Shown here one piece after another: positions 24,409 to 32,336 of a stretch of DNA of 39,377 nt. How positions within the stretch are numbered: the first letter of the stretch is position 1; every line of letters begins with the position of its first letter. The position numbers were made by a program, and so were the translations under genes. The stretch spans positions 1-39,377 of the forward strand of contig CANQCS010000019.1 of assembly GCA_947589745.1 (NCBI GenBank), written 5' to 3'. Below the pieces are notes generated by a model, which saw only the letters and a program-made list of their open reading frames with translations, was not told the DNA's origin and did not search any database. This DNA comes from an uncultured Oscillospiraceae bacterium (GTDB lineage Bacteria; Bacillota; Clostridia; Oscillospirales; Oscillospiraceae).

Positions 24409-25707
24409 TCAGCACTTGAGGATAACGGCGGTATAGTTGTCCTGGTTGGCATAGCCCTTGGCCTGGATGGCGCTGCCCAGGGCCGCCGCCGCGTCCGGTG
24501 CCTCCAGGGCCGCCGCAATCTCTTGGTCGCTGAGGGCGTTGTACACACCGTCGCACATGAGTATGAACTGGTCGCCGGGCCGGACCGCCACAGGCTGGGC
24601 CGGCAGGTCGACGTACCGCAGCTCCCCCATGCCCAGATAGCTGGTGAGGCTGCTGCCCCTGGGGTGGCCCAGGGCCTCCCGGATGGTGAGGACTCCGTTC
24701 ACCGCCTGCACCGCCAGCTCGTTGGAGAAGCTGTGCTCCCGGTTGAGCTGGTAAAGCGCGCCGTCGCGGTACAGGCAGATCCGGCTGTCCCCTACGGAGA
24801 GGTAGTGGAACGCGCCGTCCTTCAGCAGGCCCATGACGATGGTGGTTCCGCCGGTGCGCAGTCCGCCGGGTCCCAGGACCTGGCCCACCGCCGCCTTGGC
24901 CTGACTCAGGAGCTCCAGCAGGACCTCCCGGGGCGTCCCCTCGGCGGCGAAGAAGCCGTTGAGCGCCGCGGTCACCGCCGCCTGGCTCACCTTGTCCCCG
25001 GCGGAGAGGCCGCCCATGCCGTCGGCCACCACCGCCAGCAGGCCCCGCTGGGCCGCAAACTCCAGGGGTGACACGGCAAAGGAGTCCTGTTGGCTCTTCC
25101 GCGCGCCCTGCCGGTGGAGCTTTTCCACCGTGACGGCGGGGGGCTCCGGCAGCTCGTCAAAGACTTCCTCCAGGCCCGTCCTGTGCTTGTCCTCCGGCTT
25201 CTGCTGGCGGCCGAGGATCCGGCCCACCAGGATGCCCACCAGGACCGCCGCCAGCGCGATGACGATCCCCGCCGCACCCAGCGCCATCGGATCGTCCCAC
25301 CAGTGCACGGCGTTCACCACGCAGCCGGGACAGCCCTGGCAGGTGTGGCCCTCCGCACTGCCGGTGCAGCACTGGCCCTCCTGGCAGACGGCGCATTCCC
25401 TGCACGCTTCGCAGTCATTGCACTTCTCGCATATGACGTTTTCGAGCGCCTGGCTCCCCGGCTTCCCCAGCCCTTGCTGGCTTTCCTGGCCTTCCTGGCC
25501 TTCCTGACCTTCCTGGCCTTCCTGGCCTTCCTGGCCTTCCTGACCTTCCTGACCATCTTGGCCTTCCTGGCCTTCCTGACCATTCAGGCCATCCTGATGC
25601 ATCTGGCTCTCCGGGCCTACCTGATCCTCCTGACCCTCCAGGTCTTCCAGGCCGGTCTGGTTCTCCTGCCCACTGTATAAGATCCGCAGCAGCTCCCGCT
25701 CACACAT
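24409..25707 (-). CDS. Membrane PP2C phosphatase with collagen-like Gly-Gln-Glu repeats and Cys-rich cluster
   Basis: In this 432-residue protein, residues ~43-75 are eleven Gly-Gln-Glu/Asp triplets, which fit the Gly-X-Y collagen pattern. Residues ~93-129 hold eleven Cys, mostly spaced CxxC. A membrane helix follows (~141-165), flanked inside by basic residues. The PP2C domain occupies ~195-432 (QQDSFAV, VVADGMGGLSAGD, LSVGDSRIC, LMCDGVYNAL, DNYTAVI). The predicted topology puts the repeats and Cys cluster outside and the phosphatase inside. The start overlaps the FHA gene by 8 nt, with GGAGGGGG upstream. The Cys cluster could bind metal or form disulfides; this combination is unfamiliar to me. 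Confidence 0.88.
   Translation of the reverse strand: MCERELLRILYSGQENQTGLEDLEGQEDQVGPESQMHQDGLNGQEGQEGQDGQEGQEGQEGQEGQEGQEGQEGQESQQGLGKPGSQALENVICEKCNDCEACRECAVCQEGQCCTGSAEGHTCQGCPGCVVNAVHWWDDPMALGAAGIVIALAAVLVGILVGRILGRQQKPEDKHRTGLEEVFDELPEPPAVTVEKLHRQGARKSQQDSFAVSPLEFAAQRGLLAVVADGMGGLSAGDKVSQAAVTAALNGFFAAEGTPREVLLELLSQAKAAVGQVLGPGGLRTGGTTIVMGLLKDGAFHYLSVGDSRICLYRDGALYQLNREHSFSNELAVQAVNGVLTIREALGHPRGSSLTSYLGMGELRYVDLPAQPVAVRPGDQFILMCDGVYNALSDQEIAAALEAPDAAAALGSAIQAKGYANQDNYTAVILKC
25481..25590. repeat. 9-bp tandem repeat array (Gly-Gln-Glu codons)
   Basis: About eleven to twelve units of GGCCAGGAA or GGTCAGGAA on the minus strand lie inside the PP2C gene. Unit gain or loss keeps the frame, so length variation between strains is expected. 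Confidence 0.85.
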
Positions 25708-26434
25708 TGGCGGCCCCCTCCGTGGGCCAGCCGAACTTCTCGCAGCACAGCGGGACGAACAGCAGCTGCGTGGAGCCCAGGGTGATCACGTCGTAGCTCT
25801 GGAGGCTGGTGGCGTTGATGACGGGCGCGTCGTTGACCTCGATGATGTTTTTGCCGTCGGCGGGGCCGACATAGAAGGTGCGGTTCTTGCCGTAGTAGGC
25901 CACCACAGCGTGCCTCTCATTGGAGATCTGAAGATCCCCGCTGATGCAGACGTCGCCAACCGACCGGCCGATGTAGTTGTAGCCGCCATGGAGCCGGAAG
26001 TCCTGCCCACGGCAGGGGCCCTCGATGCACACCAGCCAGCCCACCACCGGGTCAATGCGCTCTGTTCCGCCCATGCCGCCGGAGATAGAACCGGCGCTCA
26101 TGGTATTCACGAAGCGGTCCGGCTCCTGCGCCGGGATCGTACTGCCGGCCCCGCGGTAGGCCCCGCCCGCGGCGGAGTGGCTCACCGGCTCGGTGCGGCC
26201 GAAAGCGGCGTTCTGCACGGGCTCGGTGGCGCCGAAGCCTCCGGCGCCTCCCACGGGCTCGGTAGCGGTGAAGCCGCCGGCGCCTCCCACAGGCTCGGTA
26301 GCGGTGAAGCCCCCCGTGGGGATGGTGGATGCTCTGCCGGCGGCCCGTGCGCCGCAGATGGGACACGCCTTATACTTGGCAGTGTCGTAAGAGTGTCCCT
26401 TAGGGCAGATGGCCATTGTCGTGTTGATCTCCAT
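25700..26434 (-). CDS. Zinc-ribbon FHA protein with TEPV repeats
   Basis: The 244-residue soluble protein has an N-terminal metal-knuckle (Cys10, His14, Cys24, Cys27), then a Gly/Ala-rich stretch (~40-85) with four T-E-P-V motifs, two in near-identical GGFTATEPVGGAG units, and a GTERID motif. A C-terminal FHA domain (~140-235) has YIGRSVGDVCIS and ISNERHAVV. FHA domains bind phosphothreonine. The TEPV threonines are good candidates for phosphorylation by the locus kinases, and one kinase linker carries similar TEP motifs (inference). AAGGAGG lies 8 nt before the ATG. It overlaps the membrane PP2C gene. Confidence 0.88.
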   Translation of the reverse strand: MEINTTMAICPKGHSYDTAKYKACPICGARAAGRASTIPTGGFTATEPVGGAGGFTATEPVGGAGGFGATEPVQNAAFGRTEPVSHSAAGGAYRGAGSTIPAQEPDRFVNTMSAGSISGGMGGTERIDPVVGWLVCIEGPCRGQDFRLHGGYNYIGRSVGDVCISGDLQISNERHAVVAYYGKNRTFYVGPADGKNIIEVNDAPVINATSLQSYDVITLGSTQLLFVPLCCEKFGWPTEGAANV

Positions 26435-26482
26435 GGTTTGTTCCTCCTTGTATCGTTGTTTTTCGTTCTGTCAGCGCTGAAT

Positions 26483-26600
26483 CATACTTTTTCTTGAAAG
26501 AAAAAGTATCAAAAAGAACTTTACTATCGCTCTCGAAGCGCTACGATACCTGCATTTCCCACACGGTAACGTAGCATACTTCTAATGGGAGCATAGTATC
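26483..26600 (+). repeat. Dispersed palindromic-head element, copy 5
   Basis: A well-preserved copy: head ATACTTTTTCTT-GA-AAGAAAAAGTAT, then CAAAAAGAACTTTA, CACACGGTAACG and the end ATAGTATC. It sits between two FHA genes of the minus strand, in opposite orientation, about 50 bp upstream of the second gene's start. Confidence 0.88.
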
Positions 26601-26680
26601 AGGCCGCCTGTGGCGGAAACTGCTGCCAGCCCTAAGCCGGCCCGCGGGCAGCGATGCCTTCTTCTAATCGAAGAATCGCA
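26601..26680. repeat. Second repeat type next to copy 5
   Basis: AGGCCGCCTGTGGCGG ... CCTAAGC resembles the stretch near 9673-9710. It is followed by GC-rich inverted repeats and a short TTCTTCTAATCGAAGAA palindrome. No gene is seen. Confidence 0.45.
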
Positions 26681-27286
26681 TCAGTCCATCGTCAGCCGGA
26701 AGAGGCAGTTGACGCTGCCAAGATAGAAGGTGCTGCCGGGCTGCAGCTCGGTGGGATATTGGGGCGGGATCCGGACGCCGCCGTTGGTATAGGTCCCATA
26801 GCTGGAGTTCAGGTCCACCAGGTGGGGCGCGCTGTTCTGCCAGCGGATGCAGCAGTGGCGGCGGCTGACCCCGGGTGTGCCCTCCGGCAGGTGGACAGAA
26901 TTGCGGGGGTCAGTGCCGAAGGTGGTAACCCCCCGGCTCAGGGAATAGACCTGCCCGCAGAGGGGGCCCGCCACGCACTGAATACGCATCACACCGCCCG
27001 CGGGGCTCACTCCGACGGTCGGCACACTTCTGTACACAGGTGCCGCGCAGCTGACATACCCCACAGCGGGGGTGAACCCCACGTCCCGGTCGCGGGTAAA
27101 GGCGACGATGCTGAACACCAGCGCCGTGACGGCTGAGAAGCCCAGAGGCCCACAGACCAGGGAAACCCAAAACGCCCGCTCTCCCAATTGGTACATTCTG
27201 CGGCTGCGGCACACCGCCCGGGCCACGATCCCGGCCACCGCTCCGACTCCCAGACCTACGATCACCCAAATGAACAAGTACTCCAT
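26681..27286 (-). CDS. Membrane FHA-domain protein
   Basis: The 201-residue protein has two N-terminal membrane segments (FIWVIVGLGVGAVAGIVARAV, ~5-25, and AFWVSLVCGPLGFSAVTALVFSIVAF, ~38-63) with a basic loop RSRRMYQLGER between. A linker leads to an FHA domain (~105-198) with TFGTDPRNSVHL, TPGVSRRHC and SSYGTYTNG. FHA is probably cytoplasmic, placing a phosphothreonine reader at the membrane. AGGAGG is 8 nt before the ATG. It appears to be the first gene of the signalling locus, but the next gene is separated by 246 nt containing copy 5, so it may be a separate transcript. Confidence 0.87.
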   Translation of the reverse strand: MEYLFIWVIVGLGVGAVAGIVARAVCRSRRMYQLGERAFWVSLVCGPLGFSAVTALVFSIVAFTRDRDVGFTPAVGYVSCAAPVYRSVPTVGVSPAGGVMRIQCVAGPLCGQVYSLSRGVTTFGTDPRNSVHLPEGTPGVSRRHCCIRWQNSAPHLVDLNSSYGTYTNGGVRIPPQYPTELQPGSTFYLGSVNCLFRLTMD

Positions 27287-27445
27287 TTCTTTTTCCTCCT
27301 GACTGGGCCCGGCGCTGTGCCGCCGCCCTTGATGTGCCTACTGTACCACATCCCGCCGCCGTCCCGTCCAAACGATTTCCCCCGGTATTTCCCACAGCCC
27401 AGGATATCCCTCCACGGCAGCGACGGACCGCTCTCATGAAAAGAC

Positions 27446-27521
27446 CGTATCAAAAAGCCGGGCAGGTCCCCCTGCCCGGCTTTCGGACTGCCCAAAAAGT
27501 CCAACGTCCGTTTTTGATACG
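27446..27521. terminator. Nested hairpins beyond the LacI gene
   Basis: The outer pair CGTATCAAAAA (27446-27456) / TTTTTGATACG (27511-27521) is a perfect 11-bp match and resembles half of the dispersed element head. Inside it lies a strong GC hairpin (AAAGCCGGGCAGG / CCTGCCCGGCTTT, 27454-27483) with T runs on both strands. Confidence 0.7.
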
Positions 27522-27522
27522 C

Positions 27523-27560
27523 AAAGAGGTCACCGAACAGATTGTCCGGTGACCTCTTTC
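27523..27560 (-). terminator. Terminator of the LacI-family regulator gene
   Basis: The stem AAAGAGGTCACCG / CGGTGACCTCTTT with an 11-nt loop lies about 100 nt after the regulator stop. Confidence 0.75.
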
Positions 27561-27662
27561 CGCGCTCCCGCACTATTCTTCCATTTGTAATCCATGTTGG
27601 GAACATGCCTGTATCGCCGCGCCCTGCCAGCGGCGGCAGAGCTCTTATGGATCCCCTTGCTT

Positions 27663-28724
27663 TCAGGAAAACGGGTCCTCCTCGTCCCGCGCCGGGTCCG
27701 CCTCCCGGATCGACCGCACACTGTCGCCGTACACCAGCTCAAAGGGGACGATCTCGTGGACGGCCTCGCCGCCGTTGGCCTGATGGAGCAGGATGTCCAC
27801 CCCCCGCCGGGCCAGGCGTTCCGCGTTCTGCCGGATGGTGGTGAGGCGGGGGACGCAGTAGGCGGACTGCTCGATGCCGTCGTAGCCCACCAGGGACACG
27901 TCCTCCGGCACCCGCAGCCCCCGGTCGTGGATGGCGCGGAGGGCGCCGATGGCCATGACGTCGGACATGGCCAGGATGGCGGTCATCCCGGGGCAGCGGT
28001 CCAGCAGCTCCCCGGCCGCCTCATAGCCCCCCTCCAGGGAGTAGCGGGACACCGCCACCCACCGCTCCGCGTCCAGCTCCAGCCCCCGCTGGACCCAGGC
28101 CCGGCGGCAGCCCATCAGCCGCATCTGGCTGATGTTGCACTCCTTGACGGGGGAGAGCACGCAGCTGTCGCCGCCGATGATGCCGATGCGGCGGTGCCCC
28201 GCGTCCAGCAGGTGGCCCATGGACCGGGCGGCGCCCTCCACGTCGTCGGTGGACACGCTGGAGAGGTTGGGGAAGCCCAGGGTGTCCGCCCGGCTGGTCA
28301 CCAGCACACTGGGACAGGTCACCTCCCGGAAACCCCGGAGGAAGTTGCCCCGGTCGCCGCCCAGGAACAGCAGCCCCAGGGGCTTCCGCTCCCGGCAGAC
28401 CTGGACCGCTGCCGCCACCTCGTCGCTGTCCTCGTCGAGATAGTACACTGAGACGGACCGGCCGGCGTCCTTGATGAGGCGCTGCATCTCCTCCACGATA
28501 CCGGCAAAGAGCAGGTTCCGGGTCCCCTTGACGATGATGGCGAAGCTGCTGCTCTCCCGCTGCTTCAGCACCTGGGCGGCGCTGTTGGGCCGGAAGTTCA
28601 GCTCCTCCACCACCGCCAGGATCTTCTCCCGGGCCGCCTCGCTGACGCCGGAGTGGCCGTTGAGCACCCGCGACACCGTGCCCACCGCATATCCTGATCG
28701 CTGCGCCACATCCTTGATGGTCAT
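27663..28724 (-). CDS. LacI-family transcriptional regulator
   Basis: The 353-residue repressor has an N-terminal helix-turn-helix (MTIKDVAQRSGYAVGTVSRV then LNGHSGVSEAAREKI) and a hinge with NSAAQVLKQ. A periplasmic-binding-protein-like sensor follows (VSTDDVEGA, DAGHRRIGIIGG, ILAMSDVMAIGALRA, VSLVGYDGIEQS). It is the gene immediately downstream of a sugar ABC transporter on the same strand, and a perfect LacI-type palindrome lies at the transporter promoter. It therefore probably represses the transporter until the sugar is present. It also has its own promoter and terminators. Confidence 0.93.
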   Translation of the reverse strand: MTIKDVAQRSGYAVGTVSRVLNGHSGVSEAAREKILAVVEELNFRPNSAAQVLKQRESSSFAIIVKGTRNLLFAGIVEEMQRLIKDAGRSVSVYYLDEDSDEVAAAVQVCRERKPLGLLFLGGDRGNFLRGFREVTCPSVLVTSRADTLGFPNLSSVSTDDVEGAARSMGHLLDAGHRRIGIIGGDSCVLSPVKECNISQMRLMGCRRAWVQRGLELDAERWVAVSRYSLEGGYEAAGELLDRCPGMTAILAMSDVMAIGALRAIHDRGLRVPEDVSLVGYDGIEQSAYCVPRLTTIRQNAERLARRGVDILLHQANGGEAVHEIVPFELVYGDSVRSIREADPARDEEDPFS

Positions 28725-28769
28725 GGGACCGCCCCTTTCTCTCGTTCCGCCCCGTTGAGAGGCTTTCTT

Positions 28770-28798
28770 ACCATATCATGTTTTGCCGCACTTGTCAC
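28770..28798 (-). promoter_or_regulatory. Promoter of the LacI-family gene
   Basis: On the minus strand, GTGACA (28798-28793), a 17-bp spacer and TATGGT (28775-28770), inside the 129-bp gap after the permease gene. Confidence 0.55.
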
Positions 28799-28853
28799 GT
28801 ACTGATTTGAAAAAGTGGGGCAAAAAGGAAACAAAACAGCTCTGCTGAATGTA

Positions 28854-29795
28854 TCACCCCTTCACCGCTCCGGCGGCCACGCCCTTGATGATGTACTTCT
28901 GGCAGCACAGATAGAAGATGATCACCGGGATGATGCTCAGCAGGATCAGGGCCATGGTGGCGCCCAGGTCCACCGTGCCGTAGCTGCCCTTCAGATACTG
29001 GATGTGGATGGGGATGGTGCGGTACTTGTTGATGTCCAGCACCAGGTAGGGCAGCAGGTAGTCGTTCCACACCCACATGATCTCCAGGATGCCCACGGAG
29101 ATCATGGTGGGCCGCAGCATGGGGAACACCACGGAGAAGTAGGTCCGGATGGGGCCGCAGCCGTCGATGGCCGCTGCCTCCTCGATCTCCAGGGGGATGG
29201 ATTTGACGAAGCCCACGAACATGAAGATGGCCAGTCCCGCGCCGAAGCCCAGGTACACGATGGGGATGCCGTAGGGGGTGTTCAGCGGCAGCAGGGCGAA
29301 ATCCGCCAGGGGACCCGACACGGAGAGCCCCAGCTTTCCGGCCAGATTCCCGATGGTGGAGCCGGAGCCGATGGAGTCCGCCGTCTTGGAGAGGGTGTAC
29401 ATGACCATCTGGAAAGGCACCACCATGGAGAAGACGCACAGGTAGTAGATGGCCCGGCAGATCTTGGAGTCCACCCGGGCGATGTACCAGGCGGCCATGG
29501 AGGTGAAGAGCAGGATCAGCGCCGTGGACACGATGGTGATGAAGGTGCTGTAGAACACCGACTTCCAGAAGGGGTAGTTGCCGAAGGTCATGCCCTTGAT
29601 GAAGTTGGAGAACCCGGCCCACATCTCGCCGGTGGGCAGGGAGAAGGTGTCGGTCTTGACGAAGGTGTTCAGCTTGAAGGAGTTGATGACCACCGTCAGC
29701 ACCGGCAGCACATAGATGACGCAGATGACGCCCAGCACCACGGACAGGATGGTCTTGGTCCGCCGCTCCGCGGCCAGTCCGTTTTTCTCTTTCAC
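28854..29795 (-). CDS. Sugar ABC transporter permease, MalG type
   Basis: The 313-residue permease has about six membrane segments, starting with ILSVVLGVICVIYVLPVLTVVINSF in two close segments. It carries the EAA motif EEAAAIDGCGPIRTYFSVVFP. This matches the CUT1 (MalG-like) family. The start is GTG, sharing one base with the stop of the MalF-type gene (TAGTG), so translation is coupled. No ATPase gene is present. CUT1 systems in Firmicutes often borrow a shared MsmK-type ATPase encoded elsewhere. Confidence 0.92.
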   Translation of the reverse strand: MKEKNGLAAERRTKTILSVVLGVICVIYVLPVLTVVINSFKLNTFVKTDTFSLPTGEMWAGFSNFIKGMTFGNYPFWKSVFYSTFITIVSTALILLFTSMAAWYIARVDSKICRAIYYLCVFSMVVPFQMVMYTLSKTADSIGSGSTIGNLAGKLGLSVSGPLADFALLPLNTPYGIPIVYLGFGAGLAIFMFVGFVKSIPLEIEEAAAIDGCGPIRTYFSVVFPMLRPTMISVGILEIMWVWNDYLLPYLVLDINKYRTIPIHIQYLKGSYGTVDLGATMALILLSIIPVIIFYLCCQKYIIKGVAAGAVKG

Positions 29796-30700
29796 TACTG
29801 CTGCACCTCCCTCTTGCGGGTGAAGGCCAGCTGGGCCAGGCCCAGTCCGGCCACCAGGACAAAGAAGATGACCGCCTTGGCCTGGGCCACGCCCTTGGAG
29901 GCGGTGTTCTGTCCGTAAAAGGTGTTGTAGATGTTCAGGGCCAGCATCTCGGTGGTCTTGATGCTGGAGCCGTCGGGCTGGATGACGAAGGGCTGCCCGG
30001 CGGTGAGGGCCAGGTTCTGGTCAAAGAGCTTGAAGCCGTTGGTCAGGGACAGGAAGGTGCAGATGGTGATGGAGGGCATCACGTTGGGGATGGTGACCTT
30101 GAAAAGGGTCTGGGACTTGCTGGCCCCGTCGATCCTGGCGGCCTCCAGCATCTCCTCCGGCACCGCCTGGAGCCCCGCGATGTAAATGATCATCATGTAG
30201 CCGATCTGCTGCCAGCACATCAGGATGATGAGGCCCCAGAAGCCGTACTTGGTCTCCAGGAGAATAGAGGTGCTGTACCGGGACAGGATGCCGTCGAAGA
30301 TCATGGACCAGATGTAGCCCAGAACGATGCCGCCGATGAGGTTGGGCATGAAGAACACGGTTCGGTACAGGTTGCTGCCCCGGATGCCCTGGGTCAGGAA
30401 GTAGGCCACCGTGAAGGCCAGCACGTTGATGAGCACCAGGCTCACGATGGCGAAGACGGCGGTGTACCAGAAGGAGTGCATGAAGCTGGCGTCCTGGAAC
30501 GCGGAGAGGTAGTTGCCGAAGCCGATGAACTGGGCGTCCTTGATGAGCCGGAACTTACACAGGGACAGGTAGATGCCCTGGAGGAAGGGCCAGACGAACC
30601 CCAGGGCGAAAGCGGCGGTGATGGGCCCCAGGAACAGCCAGCCCCACTTCTGGATGGGACGGCGCAGCCCGCCGCCGCTGGAGGGTTTCTTCTTTTTCAA
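29795..30700 (-). CDS. Sugar ABC transporter permease, MalF type
   Basis: The 301-residue permease has about six membrane segments (e.g. WGWLFLGPITAAFALGFVW and VFAIVSLVLINVLAFTVAYF). It carries the EAA motif EAARIDGASKSQTLFKVTIP, typical of CUT1 MalF-like subunits. The start is TTG at 30700, supported by AAGGAG 9 nt upstream and the Lys-rich N-terminus. It follows the binding-protein gene after a 182-nt gap containing a repeat copy and a hairpin. Confidence 0.9.
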   Translation of the reverse strand: MKKKKPSSGGGLRRPIQKWGWLFLGPITAAFALGFVWPFLQGIYLSLCKFRLIKDAQFIGFGNYLSAFQDASFMHSFWYTAVFAIVSLVLINVLAFTVAYFLTQGIRGSNLYRTVFFMPNLIGGIVLGYIWSMIFDGILSRYSTSILLETKYGFWGLIILMCWQQIGYMMIIYIAGLQAVPEEMLEAARIDGASKSQTLFKVTIPNVMPSITICTFLSLTNGFKLFDQNLALTAGQPFVIQPDGSSIKTTEMLALNIYNTFYGQNTASKGVAQAKAVIFFVLVAGLGLAQLAFTRKREVQQ

Positions 30701-30724
30701 ATCTCTCAGCTCCTTTCCGATAAC

Positions 30725-30757
30725 AAAATGGGGCGGGCGATACCGCCCGCCCCATTT
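30725..30757 (-). terminator. Intercistronic hairpin between the sugar-binding protein and permease genes
   Basis: The stem AAATGGGGCGGGCG / CGCCCGCCCCATTT has a short loop and weak T ends. It probably lowers permease expression relative to the binding protein. Confidence 0.65.
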
Positions 30758-30771
30758 CTGTTAAATTATGC

Positions 30772-30884
30772 GATTCCACAATTAGAACCATACACCGTTA
30801 CCGTGCGGGCAATGTAGGCAGCGCAACATTTTGGTAGCGGTAGTAAAGTTCTTTTTGATACTTTTTCTTTCAAGAAAAAGTATT
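30772..30884 (-). repeat. Dispersed palindromic-head element, copy 6
   Basis: In minus orientation the head begins at the stop codon of the binding-protein gene: TAA (30885-30883) overlaps AATACTTTTTCTT. The tail holds CACGGTAACG and ends near 30772. Confidence 0.87.
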
Positions 30885-32304
30885 AGCCCTTGGCGGCGGC
30901 GGCCTGGGTGGCCCAGCCGTCCACGAAAGCGGTGCGGACCGCCTCCCAGTTGGCGTCGGTGGGATCGGCGTTGTACTGGTTCAGCGCGGACACCAGAGCG
31001 GCGCGGTAGTCATTGACGTTGGGCTGGTAGTTGGTGGCCCAGTCCATGACGTAGCAGCCGTCGGCGGCATAGTCGTTGGCGGCGGCCAGGAAGCCGTTGG
31101 TGGAGGTGGCGGCGCTCTTGTAGGGCATGACACCGAAGCCGCCCACGCCGTTGGTCAGCATCTCAGAGGCCTCGGGATCGGTGACCATCCACACCATGAA
31201 GTCCATGGTGGCCTTCTGGTCGTCCTCGGAGGCCATGGCGTTGATGGCCCAGCAGTTCTCGGTGCCGCAGTTCAGGCCGGCCTTCTCCTCGCCGTCCACG
31301 CCGCAGTAGTAGGGGATCATGGTGCAGTTGGGCACGCTCTCGGACACAGCGCCGTACTCCCAGGAGCCCTGGACGAAGAACACGGCCTTGCCGTCCTTGA
31401 ACTCGGCCTCGGCGTCGTGGCCGCCGGTGGCCAGCTCGGTGCGGGCCACGGTGGAGTTCTCCACGCACAGGTCATAGAGGGCCTTGAAGTTGTCCATGTA
31501 GGCGCCGGTGAGGGTGTCGGGGGTGGCGGTCCAGGTGGTCCCGGCATCCTGCTCCTCATAGTAATACTCCAGGTTGGCCATGTGGCCAGTGTAGCGCCAG
31601 GAGGAGCTGTCGTCCATGTCGTTGGAGGTGAAGGCGTCGAAGCCCAGCTCGGCGGCCCGGGCGTGGATGTCCTCGGCGGCGGTCTTCAGCGCGTCGAAGT
31701 TCTTGATGTCCTCCACCTTGTAGCCGGCGGTCTCCAGCAGGTCCACGTTGACGATGATGCCGTAGCACTCGTAGCAGTAGCCGATGGACACCAGCTTGCC
31801 GCTCTCGTCGTACAGGTTGTAGGCGTCGGTGTTCAGCTCATTGGCGATGGGCGTCCCGGTCAGATCCAGGGCGTAGTCGGCCCAGGTCTTGACAGCGGGG
31901 GCGTTGCCGATGACGAACAGCGTGGGGGGCGCGGACTTGTCCATCTCAGAGGTGAGGGTGGACTCATATGTACCGGAGGCGGCGGTGGTGACCTTCACGG
32001 GCACGCCGGTCTCATCCGTATACATCTTGGCGACCTCCTGCAGGAGCTCGTCGGCCTCGGGCTTGAAGTTCAGCCAGTAGACAGAGCCCTTGGCGGCCTC
32101 GCCGCTGCTCTCCTGCTGGGTGTCGCCGCCGTTGTTGCCGGCGGGCTCGCTGGCGTCGTTGCTGCCGGTATTGCCGCCGGCGTTGCTGCTATTGCTGCCG
32201 CCGGCATTCCCGCTGCTGCCGCCGGAGTTGCCGCCGCCGCAGCCGGCGAGCAGGCCCAGGAGCATCACAGCGACCAGAGCAAGCGCTGTCCATTTCCGTT
32301 TCAT
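30883..32304 (-). CDS. Sugar ABC transporter substrate-binding lipoprotein
   Basis: The 473-residue extracellular binding protein (SBP_bac_1-like) has a lipoprotein signal (WTALALVAVMLLGLLAGC) and a Gly/Ser/Asn-rich linker of about 45 residues. The binding domain includes LLQEVAKMYTDETGVPVKV, FKDGKAVFFVQGSWEYGAV and FMVWMVTDPEASEML. The start at 32304 is fixed by GGGAGG 8 nt upstream; an in-frame ATG seven codons earlier precedes that site. It is the first gene of the transporter operon. The sugar cannot be named. Confidence 0.92.
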   Translation of the reverse strand: MKRKWTALALVAVMLLGLLAGCGGGNSGGSSGNAGGSNSSNAGGNTGSNDASEPAGNNGGDTQQESSGEAAKGSVYWLNFKPEADELLQEVAKMYTDETGVPVKVTTAASGTYESTLTSEMDKSAPPTLFVIGNAPAVKTWADYALDLTGTPIANELNTDAYNLYDESGKLVSIGYCYECYGIIVNVDLLETAGYKVEDIKNFDALKTAAEDIHARAAELGFDAFTSNDMDDSSSWRYTGHMANLEYYYEEQDAGTTWTATPDTLTGAYMDNFKALYDLCVENSTVARTELATGGHDAEAEFKDGKAVFFVQGSWEYGAVSESVPNCTMIPYYCGVDGEEKAGLNCGTENCWAINAMASEDDQKATMDFMVWMVTDPEASEMLTNGVGGFGVMPYKSAATSTNGFLAAANDYAADGCYVMDWATNYQPNVNDYRAALVSALNQYNADPTDANWEAVRTAFVDGWATQAAAAKG

Positions 32305-32336
32305 ACATCGTTCCTCCCAAATCATTTTTTATTGCT

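Noticed and set aside
25090-25680. Plus-strand frame with a Leu-Ala-Phe repeat resembling a membrane protein
   Set aside because: It is the reverse reading of the Gly-Gln-Glu array in the PP2C gene and has no ribosome site.
16237-27286. Type VI or type VII secretion locus
   Set aside because: FHA, PP2C and kinase genes occur in such loci, but no EssC-like ATPase, WXG100, VgrG, Hcp or sheath gene is present.
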